From NCBI RefSeq assembly GCF_025370935.1, contig NC_133477.1, forward strand, positions 3,204,827 to 3,268,826: 64,000 bases of DNA. The letters run 5' to 3'. The DNA is from Choristoneura fumiferana (Eukaryota; Arthropoda; Insecta; Lepidoptera; Tortricidae). This document shows positions 10,401-20,959 of this stretch, one piece after another (position 1 is the first letter of the stretch; each line of letters opens with the position of its first letter). The notes under the pieces were generated by a model, which saw only the letters and a list, made by a program, of their open reading frames with translations, ran no database searches and was not told where the DNA came from. Made by a program: the position numbers and the translations under genes.

Positions 10401-11361
10401 CTCGTGCCTAAACTGATGGGACATTGTATTTTAGAAGCAAAAAATACAAAGATGAAGAGCGTTAATAAAACACTTTCTAGCGTCACTTTTTAGCACAACG
10501 TGACAATATCACGGCCCTCCGCATTAACGTGCTTCAACGTTGTATTTTTTTGTTCGCTTGACAAAAAAAAATACGTTTACGTTACGTGTATCTACAATCT
10601 TACTGAGAATTTACCTCATGGACTTATTAGATTATTTTAGGTAACTAGTCTATTTTATTCAGTAATTTCTAATAGTAAAAAGTTTTGCTACAAAACCATT
10701 CATAGGTACAAGTCTTTTGCCGATACTACCTACTTCTTGTCAATGGTCCTTGCACTATAATCTAAAATACTTAAACGTCCATAATCAAATTTTAAGTTAG
10801 TGCAATTAGGTACTAGGACGGCATGATTTGCACTCAACTCACAAACATTGAGCGCAAATCCTGCTAATTTACTATAAATACTTAATCAAGATACCTACCC
10901 AATAGACAATACTAATAAAAAGTACCTAACATTTTCATCTTCTCATTTCCGTTCGTGTTTCAAGTACTAAGGCTTCATGAGCAGAAAAGAGCTACGCTCG
11001 GGTTTCATGCAGAGAACTACTCAGTGAACAGAGAAACAGGATTTATCTATATATATACTAATGAGGTTTAGTTTTCTACAAACTAGTAAACTGCCCTCAT
11101 TTAGCAATAATCTTTAACTAATTAAAACTTACTAAAATACTTTTTTTTATAATTTGCTAATGTTATGTTATGAACTCAAATTGAAAAGTTTGGATATTAC
11201 TATAAACGCAAACGCAGCACAATCTATTTGGGTAAAAATTTGCAGACAGGTAATTATCTAAAATTTTTTTTGCAAGTCTAGATTATATTAATGAAATAAT
11301 GGAACACAATAATAAATTAACTTGAGACAATTAACTTGGAATAACACGTAAGATAAGATGA
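10401..11361. other. No recognisable feature
   Basis: AT-rich sequence without a supported gene or repeat. Confidence 0.45.
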
Positions 11362-11675
11362 GCCGTGGTGGCCTAGTGGTTTGACCTATCGCCTCTCAAG
11401 CAGAGGGTCGTGGGTTCGAACCCCGGCTCGCACCTCTGAGTTTTTCGAAATTCATGTGCGGAGTTACATTTGAAATTTACCACGAGCTTTGCGGTGAAGG
11501 AAAACATCGTGAGGAAACCTGCACAAACCTGCGAAGCAATTCAATGGTGTGTGTAAAGTTCCCAATCCGCACTGGGCCCGCGTGGGAACTACAGCACAAG
11601 CCCGCTCATTCCGAGAGGAAGCCTTGTGCCCAGCAGTGGGATGTATATAGACTGGGATGAGGATGATAATGAATG
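11362..11675 (+). mobile_element. tRNA-derived SINE, GATGAT-tail family (copy 2)
   Basis: Nearly full length and co-linear with 4727-5036: GCCGTGGTGGCCTAGTGG head, GGTTCGAACCCC B box, GGTGAAGGAAAACATCGTGA body, and a GGATGAGGATGATAATGA tail. It carries some 3' substitutions, and no clean target duplication could be read. Confidence 0.9.
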
Positions 11676-11714
11676 TTAAATTATTCAATTACAAGAAAAA
11701 AAACTTTTTGTTTT

Positions 11715-11998
11715 TATTCGACTGGATGGAAAACGAGCAAGTGGGTCTCCTGATGGCAAGAGATCACCACCGCCCATAAACATCTGCAACAACAGGGGTA
11801 TTGCAGACGCGTTGCCAACCTAGAGGCCTAAGATGGGATGGGACCTCAAATGCCAGTAATTTCACCGGCTGTCTAACTCTCCACGCCGAAACACAACAGT
11901 GCAAGGACTGCTGCTTCACGGCAGGATTAGCGAGCAAGATGGTGGTAGCAATCCGGGCGGACCTTGCACAAGGTCCTACCACCTGCAAAACTAAATTA
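11715..11998 (+). repeat. Dispersed GACTGGATGG...GAGCAAGTGG repeat (copy 1)
   Basis: It starts ATTCGACTGGATGGAAAACG, continues CTCCTGATGG and GATCACCACCGCCCATAAAC, and includes AACACAACAGTGCAAGGACT and GCGAGCAAGATGGTGGTAGC. Full or partial copies occur at 25319-25390, 29330-29605, 35335-35480 and 47435-47690. It is non-coding and about 280 bp; the class is not assigned. Confidence 0.75.
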
Positions 11999-13424
11999 AA
12001 GATGTATTGTAAAAATACAGTCATGTAAAAGATCCCTTTGCGGCCTACTTGCAGAATAAGTTTTTTAATTTTTTTGTAATTTTATTAAATCGCAAAATTA
12101 GTCATTTCTCCGTTAATACTGTGCTATTTCTGCGTTTGTTAAGAAGCTTTGTGCATAGGTAAGAAATACCCTCGTCAACTCTTTCTATTCATCTATATGT
12201 AGGGGGCGAAGACACTGTTGTATACAATGCAAACGCTGAGTAGCAAGGTTGTTAATTCCCCTCCTTAGAAGCTTTCCAAAGTACATCAAAGTAAGCACGT
12301 GAGTTGACACTAAGCTATAAGCCGTTGAAAATCGAACCAAGCAAAATCAATACAGCTTTATATAAAGTTTGTTACAACAAATAAGTAACTCAGTTTGTGG
12401 TGAGGAAAGGCGGTCCTCGGGGATCCTTTATAACGGTATGCAAATTAATTAAGAAAGCAAACAGGATCCGTGGTAGCAAACTTGGCCGCAAAATTTATGT
12501 CCTGTGAGACGGATTTAACTTAACCTTGGACTAAGAACAAATTGGTGTGCAATATTAAAATGTTTTAAACAATCTTTTTTATTACATCCACACTCATAAC
12601 AATAACTTTTAAATCTATGTACATTTTTTTATTTTATTTTTGGATTATTTTTCTGTCCGTTTGTCTGTCTGTCAAGACTTTTTTCTCAGGAACGCGTTAA
12701 GTTATCAAGCTAAATTGTATATTAAATCTGTTACTCCTTTAAGTAGTGTAAAAATGAAAATTATAAGTCCACGGAACCAAAGGATACAATAAAAAGGTAT
12801 TTCCATTGTCCTAGAAACATGAAATTTGATATGAAGGTAGCACTCTCACTACAAAACTCTTAACTTTTTATGTATGTCTGTCTATGTTAGAACCTATCCA
12901 TCTAAAATGGCCTCATACTACATAGATTTTGCTTAGGAGAGGGGCTCTGCTAACACTAGATATTCATATAGATATGCACCTACAAATTTGAACGTAACCC
13001 TCGGCACGCGAGACCGACGTGCACTTAGCCGTTTTTTTTTCAGTTACAGATATTTAGATAAAGTAATGCTATTCTTCTGAATTTACTCAGAACACACATA
13101 GAAATAATTATACGTTGCCTCGGCAATTAAGTACATATAAGGCGACTGCCAGTTAGTTTAGCTGCTCAGTGGCGCCAACTAATGGTATTGTCAACGAAAT
13201 GGTACTAATTATATAATTCGTACCGCAAATATCTGTGAATAAGTCCCTTGTGGAAACAATACAAGGGTCGCCTACTAATTATTAGTAGGTAGTTCTACCT
13301 AACGATCGGTTAGCAAAATCCAGCGTCTGCTATCAGGCGATCCTGTTGGGACCTTTTCGTGATAATTTGTCCATGTTTCAGTCTTTTTCTTTCTAAAAAT
13401 TGCCACGAATAAATGTTTTTCTTT
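11999..13424. other. Mostly unrecognised intergenic DNA
   Basis: A stretch with TGTCCGTTTGTCTGTCTGTC at 12650-12680 may be a badly decayed GGTTCCGTAG-family repeat. Nothing else is supported. Confidence 0.4.
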
Positions 13425-13492
13425 CGTTCAAGTGGTTAGTGCGGTGGCACTGTCTATGAAGCTACAGGTTCCGTGTTCGAATCCAGTATCTG
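13425..13492 (+). repeat. tRNA-like SINE head fragment
   Basis: An A-box-like TGGTTAGTGCGGTGG and a B-box-like GTGTTCGAATCC are spaced as in a tRNA-derived SINE. It is cut off where the next element begins. The tRNA fold is not intact, so it is not called a tRNA gene. Confidence 0.5.
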
Positions 13493-13974
13493 TCGGCAGC
13501 GAGTTTCAAAATCCGCCAGATCACGAATTTCATACGCATATCGTGATATGCCTAAAAGTTGGCCAGGCATATCACAATTTGCCTGAGAAACAATACGGCA
13601 GATCGATTAGAGCAACATGTTCGTCGATACTCCTAGCTCTTTACCGGGCACATCGTGGTATACCTACCGAAAAAAAGAAAAATGTAGGTACGACGAGCGA
13701 AGCGAGGAGTGGTTAGTATGAATTGTGACCACAACGCACGAGCCGAACGAGCGAAGCGAGGGCCGGCGAAGTTCCAGAACCGATATGGCGGCATTTCATG
13801 ATATGCCTAGGAATTTCATGATCTGCCTAAACGTCACTCGGCAAATCGTTAAACAAACGGTGAGTTTTGAACGATTATGGCGGATGTTCCTTAGCCAATT
13901 CATGAAATGGCGCCATTTCACGATATGACTATAGGAACTTCGTGATCTGGCGGATGTTACGATTGGCCGCCGAC
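13493..13974. mobile_element. TIR element with CACGAAATTCCTAGGC repeats (copy 2, inverted)
   Basis: It begins GTCGGCAGCGAG, followed by AAAATCCGCCAGATCACGAA, and ends GGCGGATGTTACGATTGGCC plus GCCGAC. It shares the AGCCAATTCATGAAATGGCG and GATATGCCTAGGAATTTCAT modules with 6703-7140 in reverse order. A central stretch has GAGCGAAGCGAG twice. Confidence 0.75.
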
Positions 13975-14580
13975 TTATCTACCACTTGATGATCGGATAG
14001 CCGGGATGGAGAATCTGACTACATATCGCGATATCGCTTATCCAACAGAACATCGACACAATTGCTTCGTGACGATTACATAAAAAAAGTGATTGGAAGT
14101 TCAAACCGTAAATTTTAAATCTTAAACTTGTTTTCTTGTAAATATGTCATCATTCTACTGGATGAGCGAGATATTATTGAAAAATGAAAAAAAAATATTA
14201 TTTTAAAAGTACAGTTTACGGTACAAAGGTTGGAATCTCCTAGCAAGTATAAAATCTCCCACCCACTCCTCCATAACAAACAAATTATTAACAATTACAA
14301 ACTAACTACAAAAAACTAATTATTATCAATTGTAAGTACATAATAATATTCGTGAAAAGTACGAGTGAATCTTTTTGGCTCTTGAATATATAATTATGTA
14401 TGCAGTTAAGTATGTCTGTCTCTCTATTTACTTATATATTTTATCTGTTGCTAGCTATATTGCTAGCGTCTATAACACTAGCTTTGCTTACTTTAGGATT
14501 AGGTCACTGAGGGTTCTTGATAAGCGAAATATCTTTAGATGACGGTAGTACCTATATCGACAGATCCGTTTGACCTAAAG
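13975..14580. other. No recognisable feature
   Basis: AT-rich sequence between two MITEs. No supported gene. Confidence 0.45.
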
Positions 14581-14752
14581 GTGGTTTTCCAACGGCGAGG
14601 CGAGACGACACGAGGCGAGACGAGAATTGAAATTTGTATGGCAGCGCCCGCGGCGGCCCGCGGCGGCTCGCGAGAATGCATACAAATTTAAATTCTCGTC
14701 TCGCCTCGTCTCGTCTCGCCTCGTCCCGTCTCGCCTCGCCGGTGTAAAATCA
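14581..14752. mobile_element. GC-rich palindromic MITE built of GAGGCGAGAC units
   Basis: The left arm is GGTGGTTTTCCAACGGCGAG then GCGAGACGACACGAGGCGAG. The right arm is its inverse and ends CGCCGGTGTAAAATCACC. The loop has GCGGCGGCCCGCGGCGG. The arms contain repeated GAGGCGAGAC/GTCTCGCCTC words, so pairing can slip. Confidence 0.8.
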
Positions 14753-14799
14753 CCATTGTCTTGCTTGCGATTGGTTCATTTAGTTATTTAATCAATCAC

Positions 14800-14855
14800 A
14801 AACGTGACGCAAAACTCATAACACCCCTCTTTTTGCGTCGGGGGTTGAAAAGTCA
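14800..14855 (+). repeat. Fragment ending TTTTTGCGTCGGGGGTTGAAAA
   Basis: It matches the right end of the dispersed repeat at 18955-19262 (AACTTATAACACC, then TTTGCGTCGGGGGTT). Confidence 0.55.
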
Positions 14856-15146
14856 AAGTTGTCAAGAGAACTTCGCGATACTAATTTGTTTTTTTAGCAT
14901 TAGAAAGAAGGTAAGCGATCTTAACGTGTCTTTTTATTGGAAAACACTTTTGAAAAATAAGTCACAGCCAATATGTAACAATTAGCAAGGACATATACGA
15001 TCATTTACACGCTTTTGGTAGCACAAGTAATAGTTACTGATTTTTCATAAACGTTTTTCAATAAAAAGACTCGTCAAGATTGTGTACCCTTTTTCTAATG
15101 CTAAATAAAACAAAGTATAGTCTGATGTTCCGTGATACCTTTTAGG

Positions 15147-15284
15147 TACAGTCAACGTCATAAATAAGTGATCATTTCTATCGCTTGTCGCTTTCAGTCG
15201 TTACACAATTTCGTATGGCTTTTCAAACATGACGTTAAAGTGAGAAGGTACAAAATTGATCACTTATTTATGACGTTGACTGTA
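15147..15284. mobile_element. TACAGTCAACGTCATAAATAAG-end MITE
   Basis: It is bounded by TACAGTCAACGTCATAAATA and its exact inverse, with TGATC just inside both arms. Its length and TACAGTC ends resemble the 4416-4551 family, but the interior differs, so it is a sister family. Confidence 0.8.
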
Positions 15285-15502
15285 CATAACTCTAAAAACT
15301 ATTACGTCACAGTATAGGGGAATTCACAATATGAAAGAATGCGTGCTAATTTGGTGTAGTTCAAGCTTCATTTAGTTAGGCATAGTTGACTGCCTCGTTT
15401 GAAGTTATTCAAAGGGACCAGTCCAGCGTCCTGCCAGCAGGATTTCCGTCGAAAAAGCTCCTACTACACCTACTTCGATGAATTGATTTATCTATTCGAA
15501 CC

Positions 15503-16103
15503 TACGATTCGAACAAGAAGTCTTGGACCGCAGTTTTCACGCGAACTCAGTGAGTATTGAGAATTTCACACACACAATTGAGTTGCTTCGCAGGTTTGTC
15601 AAGTTCTTCATGATGTTTACCTTCATCGTAAAGCTCACGGTAAATTTGAAGTGTAATTCCGAAAAACTTAGAGCGCGAACCCGGGCTCGATCACACGACT
15701 CTCCGCTTGAAACGCCATAGGTCAAACCACTAAAGCCGGGTCCAGACGAGTGTAACGTGTAATGTAATCTATCGTGTAATGTAACACGAATTCTACGTGT
15801 GGACGTCACTACGAGCATTACATGTAGCGCTCGCGCGGCGCTCGGTGTTGACAATCCATCGGCTGTCGGTTTTTCGCGCGAACACAAAGGCGCTCGCAGT
15901 GCTCTTGCGCGTTTGTCTCGTGTGCCGTCCACACTGCGAGTGCCTTTGTGTTCGCGCGAAAAACCGACAGCCGATGGATCAACCGCGAGCGTTACATGTA
16001 ATGCTCGTAGTGACGTCCACACGTAGAATTCGTGTTACATTACACGATAGATTACATTACACGTTACACTCGTCTGGACCCGGCTTTAAGCTACCACGGC
16101 TTC
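15503..16103 (-). mobile_element. tRNA-derived SINE (GATGAT family) interrupted by a palindromic MITE
   Basis: Reverse-strand SINE landmarks run from 15503 (GAACAAGA, TTGAGTTGCTTCGCAGGTTT, TTCGAAAAAC-like) to CAAACCACTA at 15732, then resume at 16089 with AGCTACCACGGCTTCA. Removing 15733-16086 plus one TA restores the expected SINE head. The copy is diverged and 3'-truncated. Confidence 0.8.
15733..16086. mobile_element. 354-bp near-perfect palindromic MITE with TA duplication
   Basis: The outer arms of about 104 bp (from AAGCCGGGTCCAGACGAGTG) are identical apart from one base. Inner arms of about 50 bp (CCATCGGCTGTCGGTTTTTC, GCGCGAACACAAAGGC) differ at one base. A short asymmetric spacer lies on the left and a loop of about 30 bp at the centre. 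TA is duplicated at 15731-15732 and 16087-16088. Long open frames on both strands here are by-products of the palindrome. Confidence 0.88.
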
Positions 16104-16791
16104 AATAGCATTTAAGTAAATATATTACATCTATAATTAGCTTAAAAAATATCTTATTTCAGTTTATCCATCTATCTGCATTCCAAATTGTCTCCATATT
16201 TATCCATACGTAAGCACGTAAGGCACAAACTTTCTCAATCATTATTAACTAGTAGAAAAGTAAATTATTTTGCTACTTCGCGATCACTAAGCGGCCCACC
16301 GTGATCGATAAAAAATCCTTTTCTCAAGGCCAGAACTGAATACATCGTAAAAACTTTTTGTCCAAATCTAATGCAATCTACTAATCTTTCAAATGAAAGA
16401 AAGAAAGAAAGAAAATACTTACATTTATTTAACTCTATTTAATGCAACTGAAAACTCCGGTCTGCGTTATCCAAATCTCTTAATTTCTATCCCACATAAT
16501 TATTCCAGTCTGACCCGGGGTGGCTTAATCCTTTTATAGAACCAACAGAATTACTAAGCCGTTAATGACGTCCACTGCCCAATTGAATAGGCGGATTTTA
16601 TAAACCTTTCCACGGCATAATGTCCGGCCCAACATAATAAAGCAGGAGACTTTTTTGCACCGTCACAAAGTCCGTCGCCGACCCTTAGGGTTGGATCCCA
16701 GTTGCAGTGGGCTGACGAATAAGGCATTAAAAGTTACTGAAAATGAAAAACCTATAAATAATTCGTCTATACCACGCGCCGTATAAATCTG
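16104..16791. other. No recognisable gene; inverted GAAAGAAAGAAA tail
   Basis: A short GAAA repeat at 16388-16412 followed by ACTTACATTTATT resembles an inverted LINE tail. The rest is unique. Confidence 0.4.
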
Positions 16792-17417
16792 ATTATCATT
16801 GGTTTTTTGGAGTCTTTTTGTATTTTTTATTTCAACTCCAAATTTCTTTTACGGGTATCCCGTGAAACCATATCGAAAATACAAACTGAGACATGGATGC
16901 ACAGAAAAACCAGAAAAAGAGACCAGCGCTGGGAATCGAACCCAGGTCCTCAGCAATCCGTGCTGCGTGCTATAACCCCTACACCACCGCTGGACAGGAA
17001 TCTAGACACGAAATTTTCCTATGCATACATATCTCAGGTTGCTTATTTCTACTACGCTACTTATGCAGCAGCACTAGCGACATCTATGTTCCGCTCTCAT
17101 CGAGAGACGTCACACTCTTTCGGAACCAACCGCTCACCCAGACAAGAGATGTCGCTACTAAGCAATTAAATTATGATTGGTTTTTGGAGTATTTTTGTAT
17201 TTTTTATTTCAACTCCAAATTTGTTACTTTTACGGGTATCCCGTGAAACCATATCGAAAATACAAACTGAGACATGGATGCACAGAAAAACCAGAAAAAG
17301 AGACCAGCGCTGGGAATCGAACCCAGGTCCTCAGCAATCCGTGCTGCGTGCTATTACCCCTACACCACCGCTGGACAGGAATGGTTTTTCTGTGAATCCA
17401 TGTCTCAGTTTGTATTT
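16792..17417 (-). mobile_element. Composite of two tRNA-derived SINE copies with a 13-bp TSD
   Basis: Two nearly identical units (about 16799-16997 and 17175-17382) each read on the minus strand as a tRNA-like head (CCAGCGGTGGTGTAGGGGTT, then GGGTTCGATTCCCAGCGCTG) followed by CACGGGATACCCGTAAAAG and a terminal hairpin of CTCCAAA type. About 175 bp separates them, and an inverted fragment sits at 17383-17417. The whole block is flanked by CCGTATAAATCTG at 16779-16791 and 17418-17430. A third unit lies at 49697-49915. The tRNA-like heads are degenerate. Confidence 0.8.
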
Positions 17418-17652
17418 CCGTATAAATCTGCCTAAAAGTTCATTACTTAATACTCAGTTTTGACGCATTTTTGAGATACATTTTTTATGCGACGTCTTTA
17501 CGTTACTCCCGGATTGTGTTCGAATCGCTTAACGGTAAAGTGCCTATTCAATTATTGGAATTATACCTTTATAGTTTTTGTGGTACTAGTCGGGGCAATG
17601 AACTTTTAGGCAAAATTAGGCGGCGTAAGGTATATGCCATTATCTTAGCCCG

Positions 17653-17769
17653 TACAGTCAAGTTCATAAACTAAAAATGTCTGAACACGGCTCTACGCCG
17701 TTAACAATAGAGTCGTGTTCAGATACTTTTGATCTATTTTTTGCTCACAAGTTTATGAACTCGACTGTA
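17653..17769. mobile_element. TACAGTCGAGTTC-end MITE (copy 2)
   Basis: TACAGTCAAGTTCATAAACT at the left, TATGAACTCGACTGTA at the right, and the ACGCCGTTAACAATAGAGTCG core. It is about 20 bp shorter than copies at 4416 and 57258, owing to loss in the left arm. Confidence 0.82.
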
Positions 17770-17922
17770 CATCCCATAAATATTCCTACAGCTGGACAGA
17801 GGCCTCCTCTTAGAATGAGATTTGGACCGCATAGTAAGGATTAGATGGATGTAGATGTTACGATTATGTTTTGGAGACAGAAAAATGAAAATGGACAGAG
17901 TTCGATCTCCACAATATTGAAT

Positions 17923-18091
17923 TCTACTAATATTATAATGTGAAAATTTGTGAAGGTGTACGTTACTCAATCTCGTCTAAACTGCTGAACTGATTTAGAT
18001 GAAATTCATTATACAGACAGTTTGAGTCCATAGTTCCCGCAAGATAGCAATAAACGAATACTACGCGGACGGAGCCACGGGGAACAACTAG
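17923..18091 (+). mobile_element. Short non-autonomous Helitron-like element (copy 1)
   Basis: It starts TCTACTAATATTATAA and ends in CTAG before a host T, with an A/T-type insertion site and no target duplication or terminal inverted repeat. These are Helitron hallmarks. The interior matches 44605-44826 in order (GTTCCCGC, then GGACGGAGCC near the 3' end). Confidence 0.7.
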
Positions 18092-18862
18092 TATTAATAG
18101 GTATAAATTGCATTTTTTTCACCGTACCAGTAATTATACCGCTAATAGATCATTAATGTATTGGGCGATTTATAAAGTTAATTATGGTCTACATCCCGTA
18201 GAGAAGACGCCTGGGAAAGATAACTGGGAGTTTTTGAACTGGTCATGATTTTAAATGGGCCCTAACCATTGAGCTTTAAGTAATTAACAGAGTTCTAGAC
18301 CACTAAACTTATTTTGTAAATGACAGTTTTAATTTACAGCTTTTCAAGGCAGGCAAGGTTTTTGATTTTTTTTACTAGTAAAAAAATACTGCCTTCTTCG
18401 AGTGTTCGTAAACAAAAGTTCTTCCAATGTCGCTTACAATACCGCTGGAACTCCCGACCCTCCTCGCCCCAGTACATTACTGACAAGGTCATGGACTGTG
18501 TCAGTTACCCAAAATTGACGGCAGCGGCGAATGGACAGTATGGACCTTTAAACACATATGAGGAGGATTGTTGTGCGTATATGTATATAGGTTTTATGTA
18601 CTTATATAGCTAGGTTTTACTGCCTGTCACCAGAACGTACGGGTGTTTTATGTCTTTATTCTTTGTTTTTATTTTTCTATATATACATATTTTTTTAATA
18701 TTTATTCATATCGGGAGTCTTGGAATCAGCTCTCGATTTCAACGAGATTTGGAAATGCGGGGACTTTTGGGGACGAACAATCGATCCAGCAAGGTCTACC
18801 TATTTTTAATGAATTTTAGTGATAAAACATTAACTATAAATATAAATATAAACACTTTCTTT
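18092..18862. other. No recognisable feature
   Basis: Intergenic; open frames at 18320-18613 and 18650-18898 lack recognisable domains. Confidence 0.45.
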
Positions 18863-18917
18863 GCTCACCCGCGACCTTACGATAAAGTACATAAGTAAGG
18901 TAAGGGCGCGGGTGAGC
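18863..18917. repeat. Small hairpin
   Basis: GCTCACCCGCG and ACCTTAC pair with GTAAGGT and CGCGGGTGAGC. Confidence 0.65.
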
Positions 18918-18954
18918 ACAGTAATTATTTAAAGTTCATTAATTGTGGACCTCC

Positions 18955-19262
18955 GCAAAGGTACGCTTGATTCAATAAAATAAATACATATACTTATGTA
19001 TAAGTAATAATCTAACCAACAAACAGTTGGAAAACCCTGACTTTGTCACTTCAAAGTTCAATATTTCAAAGCTTAACTGTTTTTTTATGAAAACTGTCTA
19101 AGAACCATCACTAGAAAAAACAATTTCAAATAAAAAAACCGCATTCAAATCGATCCACCCGTTTAGGAGCTACGGTTCCACAGACAGACACACACACACA
19201 GACATATAGACACACATAGCGATCAAACTTATAACACCTCTCTTTTGCGTCGGGGGTTAAAA
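18955..19262 (+). repeat. Dispersed repeat ending TTTTGCGTCGGGGGTTAAAA
   Basis: It contains AAGTTCAATATTTCAAAGC, AACTGTCTAAGAACCATCAC, GGAGCTACGGTTCCACAGAC and a (AC)n stretch before the end motif. A decayed relative of the first half lies at 63735-63850, and the end motif is also at 14800-14855. Confidence 0.6.
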
Positions 19263-19346
19263 AGAAGAATGAAAAACCTAAGTTGCTTTCGACTTAGATT
19301 TAAACACTAAATAGACCTCTAGTTTAAAAACACGCGTTGACAGCGC

Positions 19347-19944
19347 TTTTTAGGGTTCCGGAGCCAAAATGGCAAAAACGGAACCCTAATAGTTTCGCCA
19401 TGTCTGTCTGTCTGTCTGTCCGTCCATCCGCGGCTTTGCTCAGGAACTATCAATGCTAGAAAGCTGAAATCGAGCGTCCCCCCCTCTAAAATCTTAAACG
19501 GTGGGTGGAAAAATTAAAAAAAAATCAGGATGGTAGTTAATATATCAAACTTTCAAGGAAAACTATAACGGCTACGTTTGCTTAGTACTAGTTTTACTCT
19601 TAAATAGCAGCCTAAGGTTTATTAAATATACCTAAACTTAGAAGATACCGTATAAAATACGAAATCCTTAGAAAAATATTACTTAATTTTTACGTAATGG
19701 CTGTAGAGTAGGTTTAGTTTGTTGTGCACTGATTTTATGTCCAGGAAAAGGCCTTTTTATAATTAAAATAAATTTAATTTGGAAATCACACAATTTACAG
19801 AGTCGGAGCTGAAGCAAGAGAGAGGGCGCTAGTGTTGCCACTCATAGTAAAAAATATTTATTTGTTGGTGTTGCCAACAATGGCTACGGAACCCTATTTT
19901 GGGCGTGTCCTACACGCTCTTGGCCGGTTATTCTTTCCACAGAG
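19347..19944 (+). repeat. GGTTCCGTAG-family repeat (copy 2)
   Basis: It starts TTTAGGGTTCCGGAGCC, has (TGTC)n at 19400-19420, and ends with GGCTACGGAACCCTATTTTG, GGCGTGTCC and ACGCTCTTGGCCGGTT. It is collinear with 57427-58031 apart from an extra segment at about 19690-19870. Confidence 0.75.
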
Positions 19945-20452
19945 CAGCCACTCGCATGCGTATCGCGTTCGTATCGATACAAGCGCGCGTCGACAGCATT
20001 TTTTTTAACGTTTCGAAAATGCGGTATGCAAAGGCCTACTATTACTACTACTAGTACTACTATACTTTGCTATGTCTATTTTAACGCTGGCAACATTCAA
20101 CCTCGTCTAGCCTTGTTAATTTATCCATAGTTGTTCGAACAGAGTGAGCCTTTGTCTTGAAGTGCGGCAACCCTTAGCGCGTTATACAATGCAGGGCTCC
20201 TCAGGCCTGGGCTAAAGTGTTATAGCGGAGTCTTTGGAGAAATATAAAAAAAATGTGTTAAATGTTTTCTAATAATTTAACTAACGTACTAAGTAGTTTT
20301 TTTAGGACGTTAGTATTATGCATGATGTGTAATGAATAGGTAAATGAATTTTATTTATATTTAGGAACACAACGCAAAATACAACAATATGATAGGAAAC
20401 AAAATAAATAAATACTGCATAAATATACCTAACTATAAAAAGAAAACACCAT
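19945..20452. other. No recognisable feature
   Basis: Contains ACTACTACTAGTACTACTA near 20040. No gene is supported. Confidence 0.4.
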
Positions 20453-20959
20453 CTAAGAGGCCCTCCTGCGGCATAGACCCCAACCCAACACACTGGTGGC
20501 ATTACCTCTCTGTACAGTCAGAGAAATTTGCTGGTAGAGGTAAGCGCCAGCTCTGGGGTCTCCTTAGGTCTCTATCAGCCGGGACGTCAAGGCCCCCATA
20601 AAGGCCCTCATGTTAGCCGACCAGGGACCCATTGTCTCCACTGCGAGCGCCGCAAACTCATAGTCCTTTAAAAGAGAAGAGTATTTGCGGCGCTTGAGAA
20701 CTAGGGCCTGGTCAGCTGCAGTCCCGGCTTGTGAGCGGGTTGCCTGAATGTGGGACTGCGCGAAAGTGTCGACACACGGTGCGTCCCACACCAGAGCCCT
20801 ACCCAGCTTCCATGGCAACAGAGTAGCCCCGTCCGGGCGCTTGCCATCGTCTCTGGCCATGCCCACAGGTTCAAGGATTGCGGGCACAGAGACGGTGGCA
20901 AGCGAGCGGCGGACCAGGTCATTGGTGTCATGGCGGAAATATAGGTAAATTGATTTCAA
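20453..20959 (-). pseudogene. LINE polyprotein C-terminal remnant (RPDG...PWKLGRALVWD)
   Basis: From 20959 leftward an open frame of about 131 codons includes GKRPDGATLLPWKLGRALVW followed by D, then C-V-D-T-F-A, A-G-T-A-A, K-R-R-K-Y-S-S-L and A-V-E-T-M-G-P. This is the pattern of a C-terminal domain attached to many invertebrate non-LTR reverse transcriptases. After a frameshift near 20560 the frame resumes as YLYQQISLTVQRGNATSVLG and stops at 20453-20455. The catalytic reverse-transcriptase core is missing, so this is a 5'-truncated, frameshifted copy. A plus-strand relic of the same terminal motif lies at 26650-26940. Confidence 0.78.

Noticed and set aside
15537..16108. Open frames of 75-161 codons on both strands
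   Set aside because: They lie on the 354-bp palindrome and the adjoining SINE. Mirrored frames encode similar peptides, as expected from a palindrome rather than a gene.
16807..17463. Repeated 70-120-codon frames on the plus strand
   Set aside because: They are readings of the two SINE units; their similarity to each other comes from the repeat, not from coding constraint.
20564..20959. 131-codon frame as an intact host gene
   Set aside because: Its motifs are those of a LINE C-terminal domain, and the frame must shift to complete the conserved QRGN--SVLG end.
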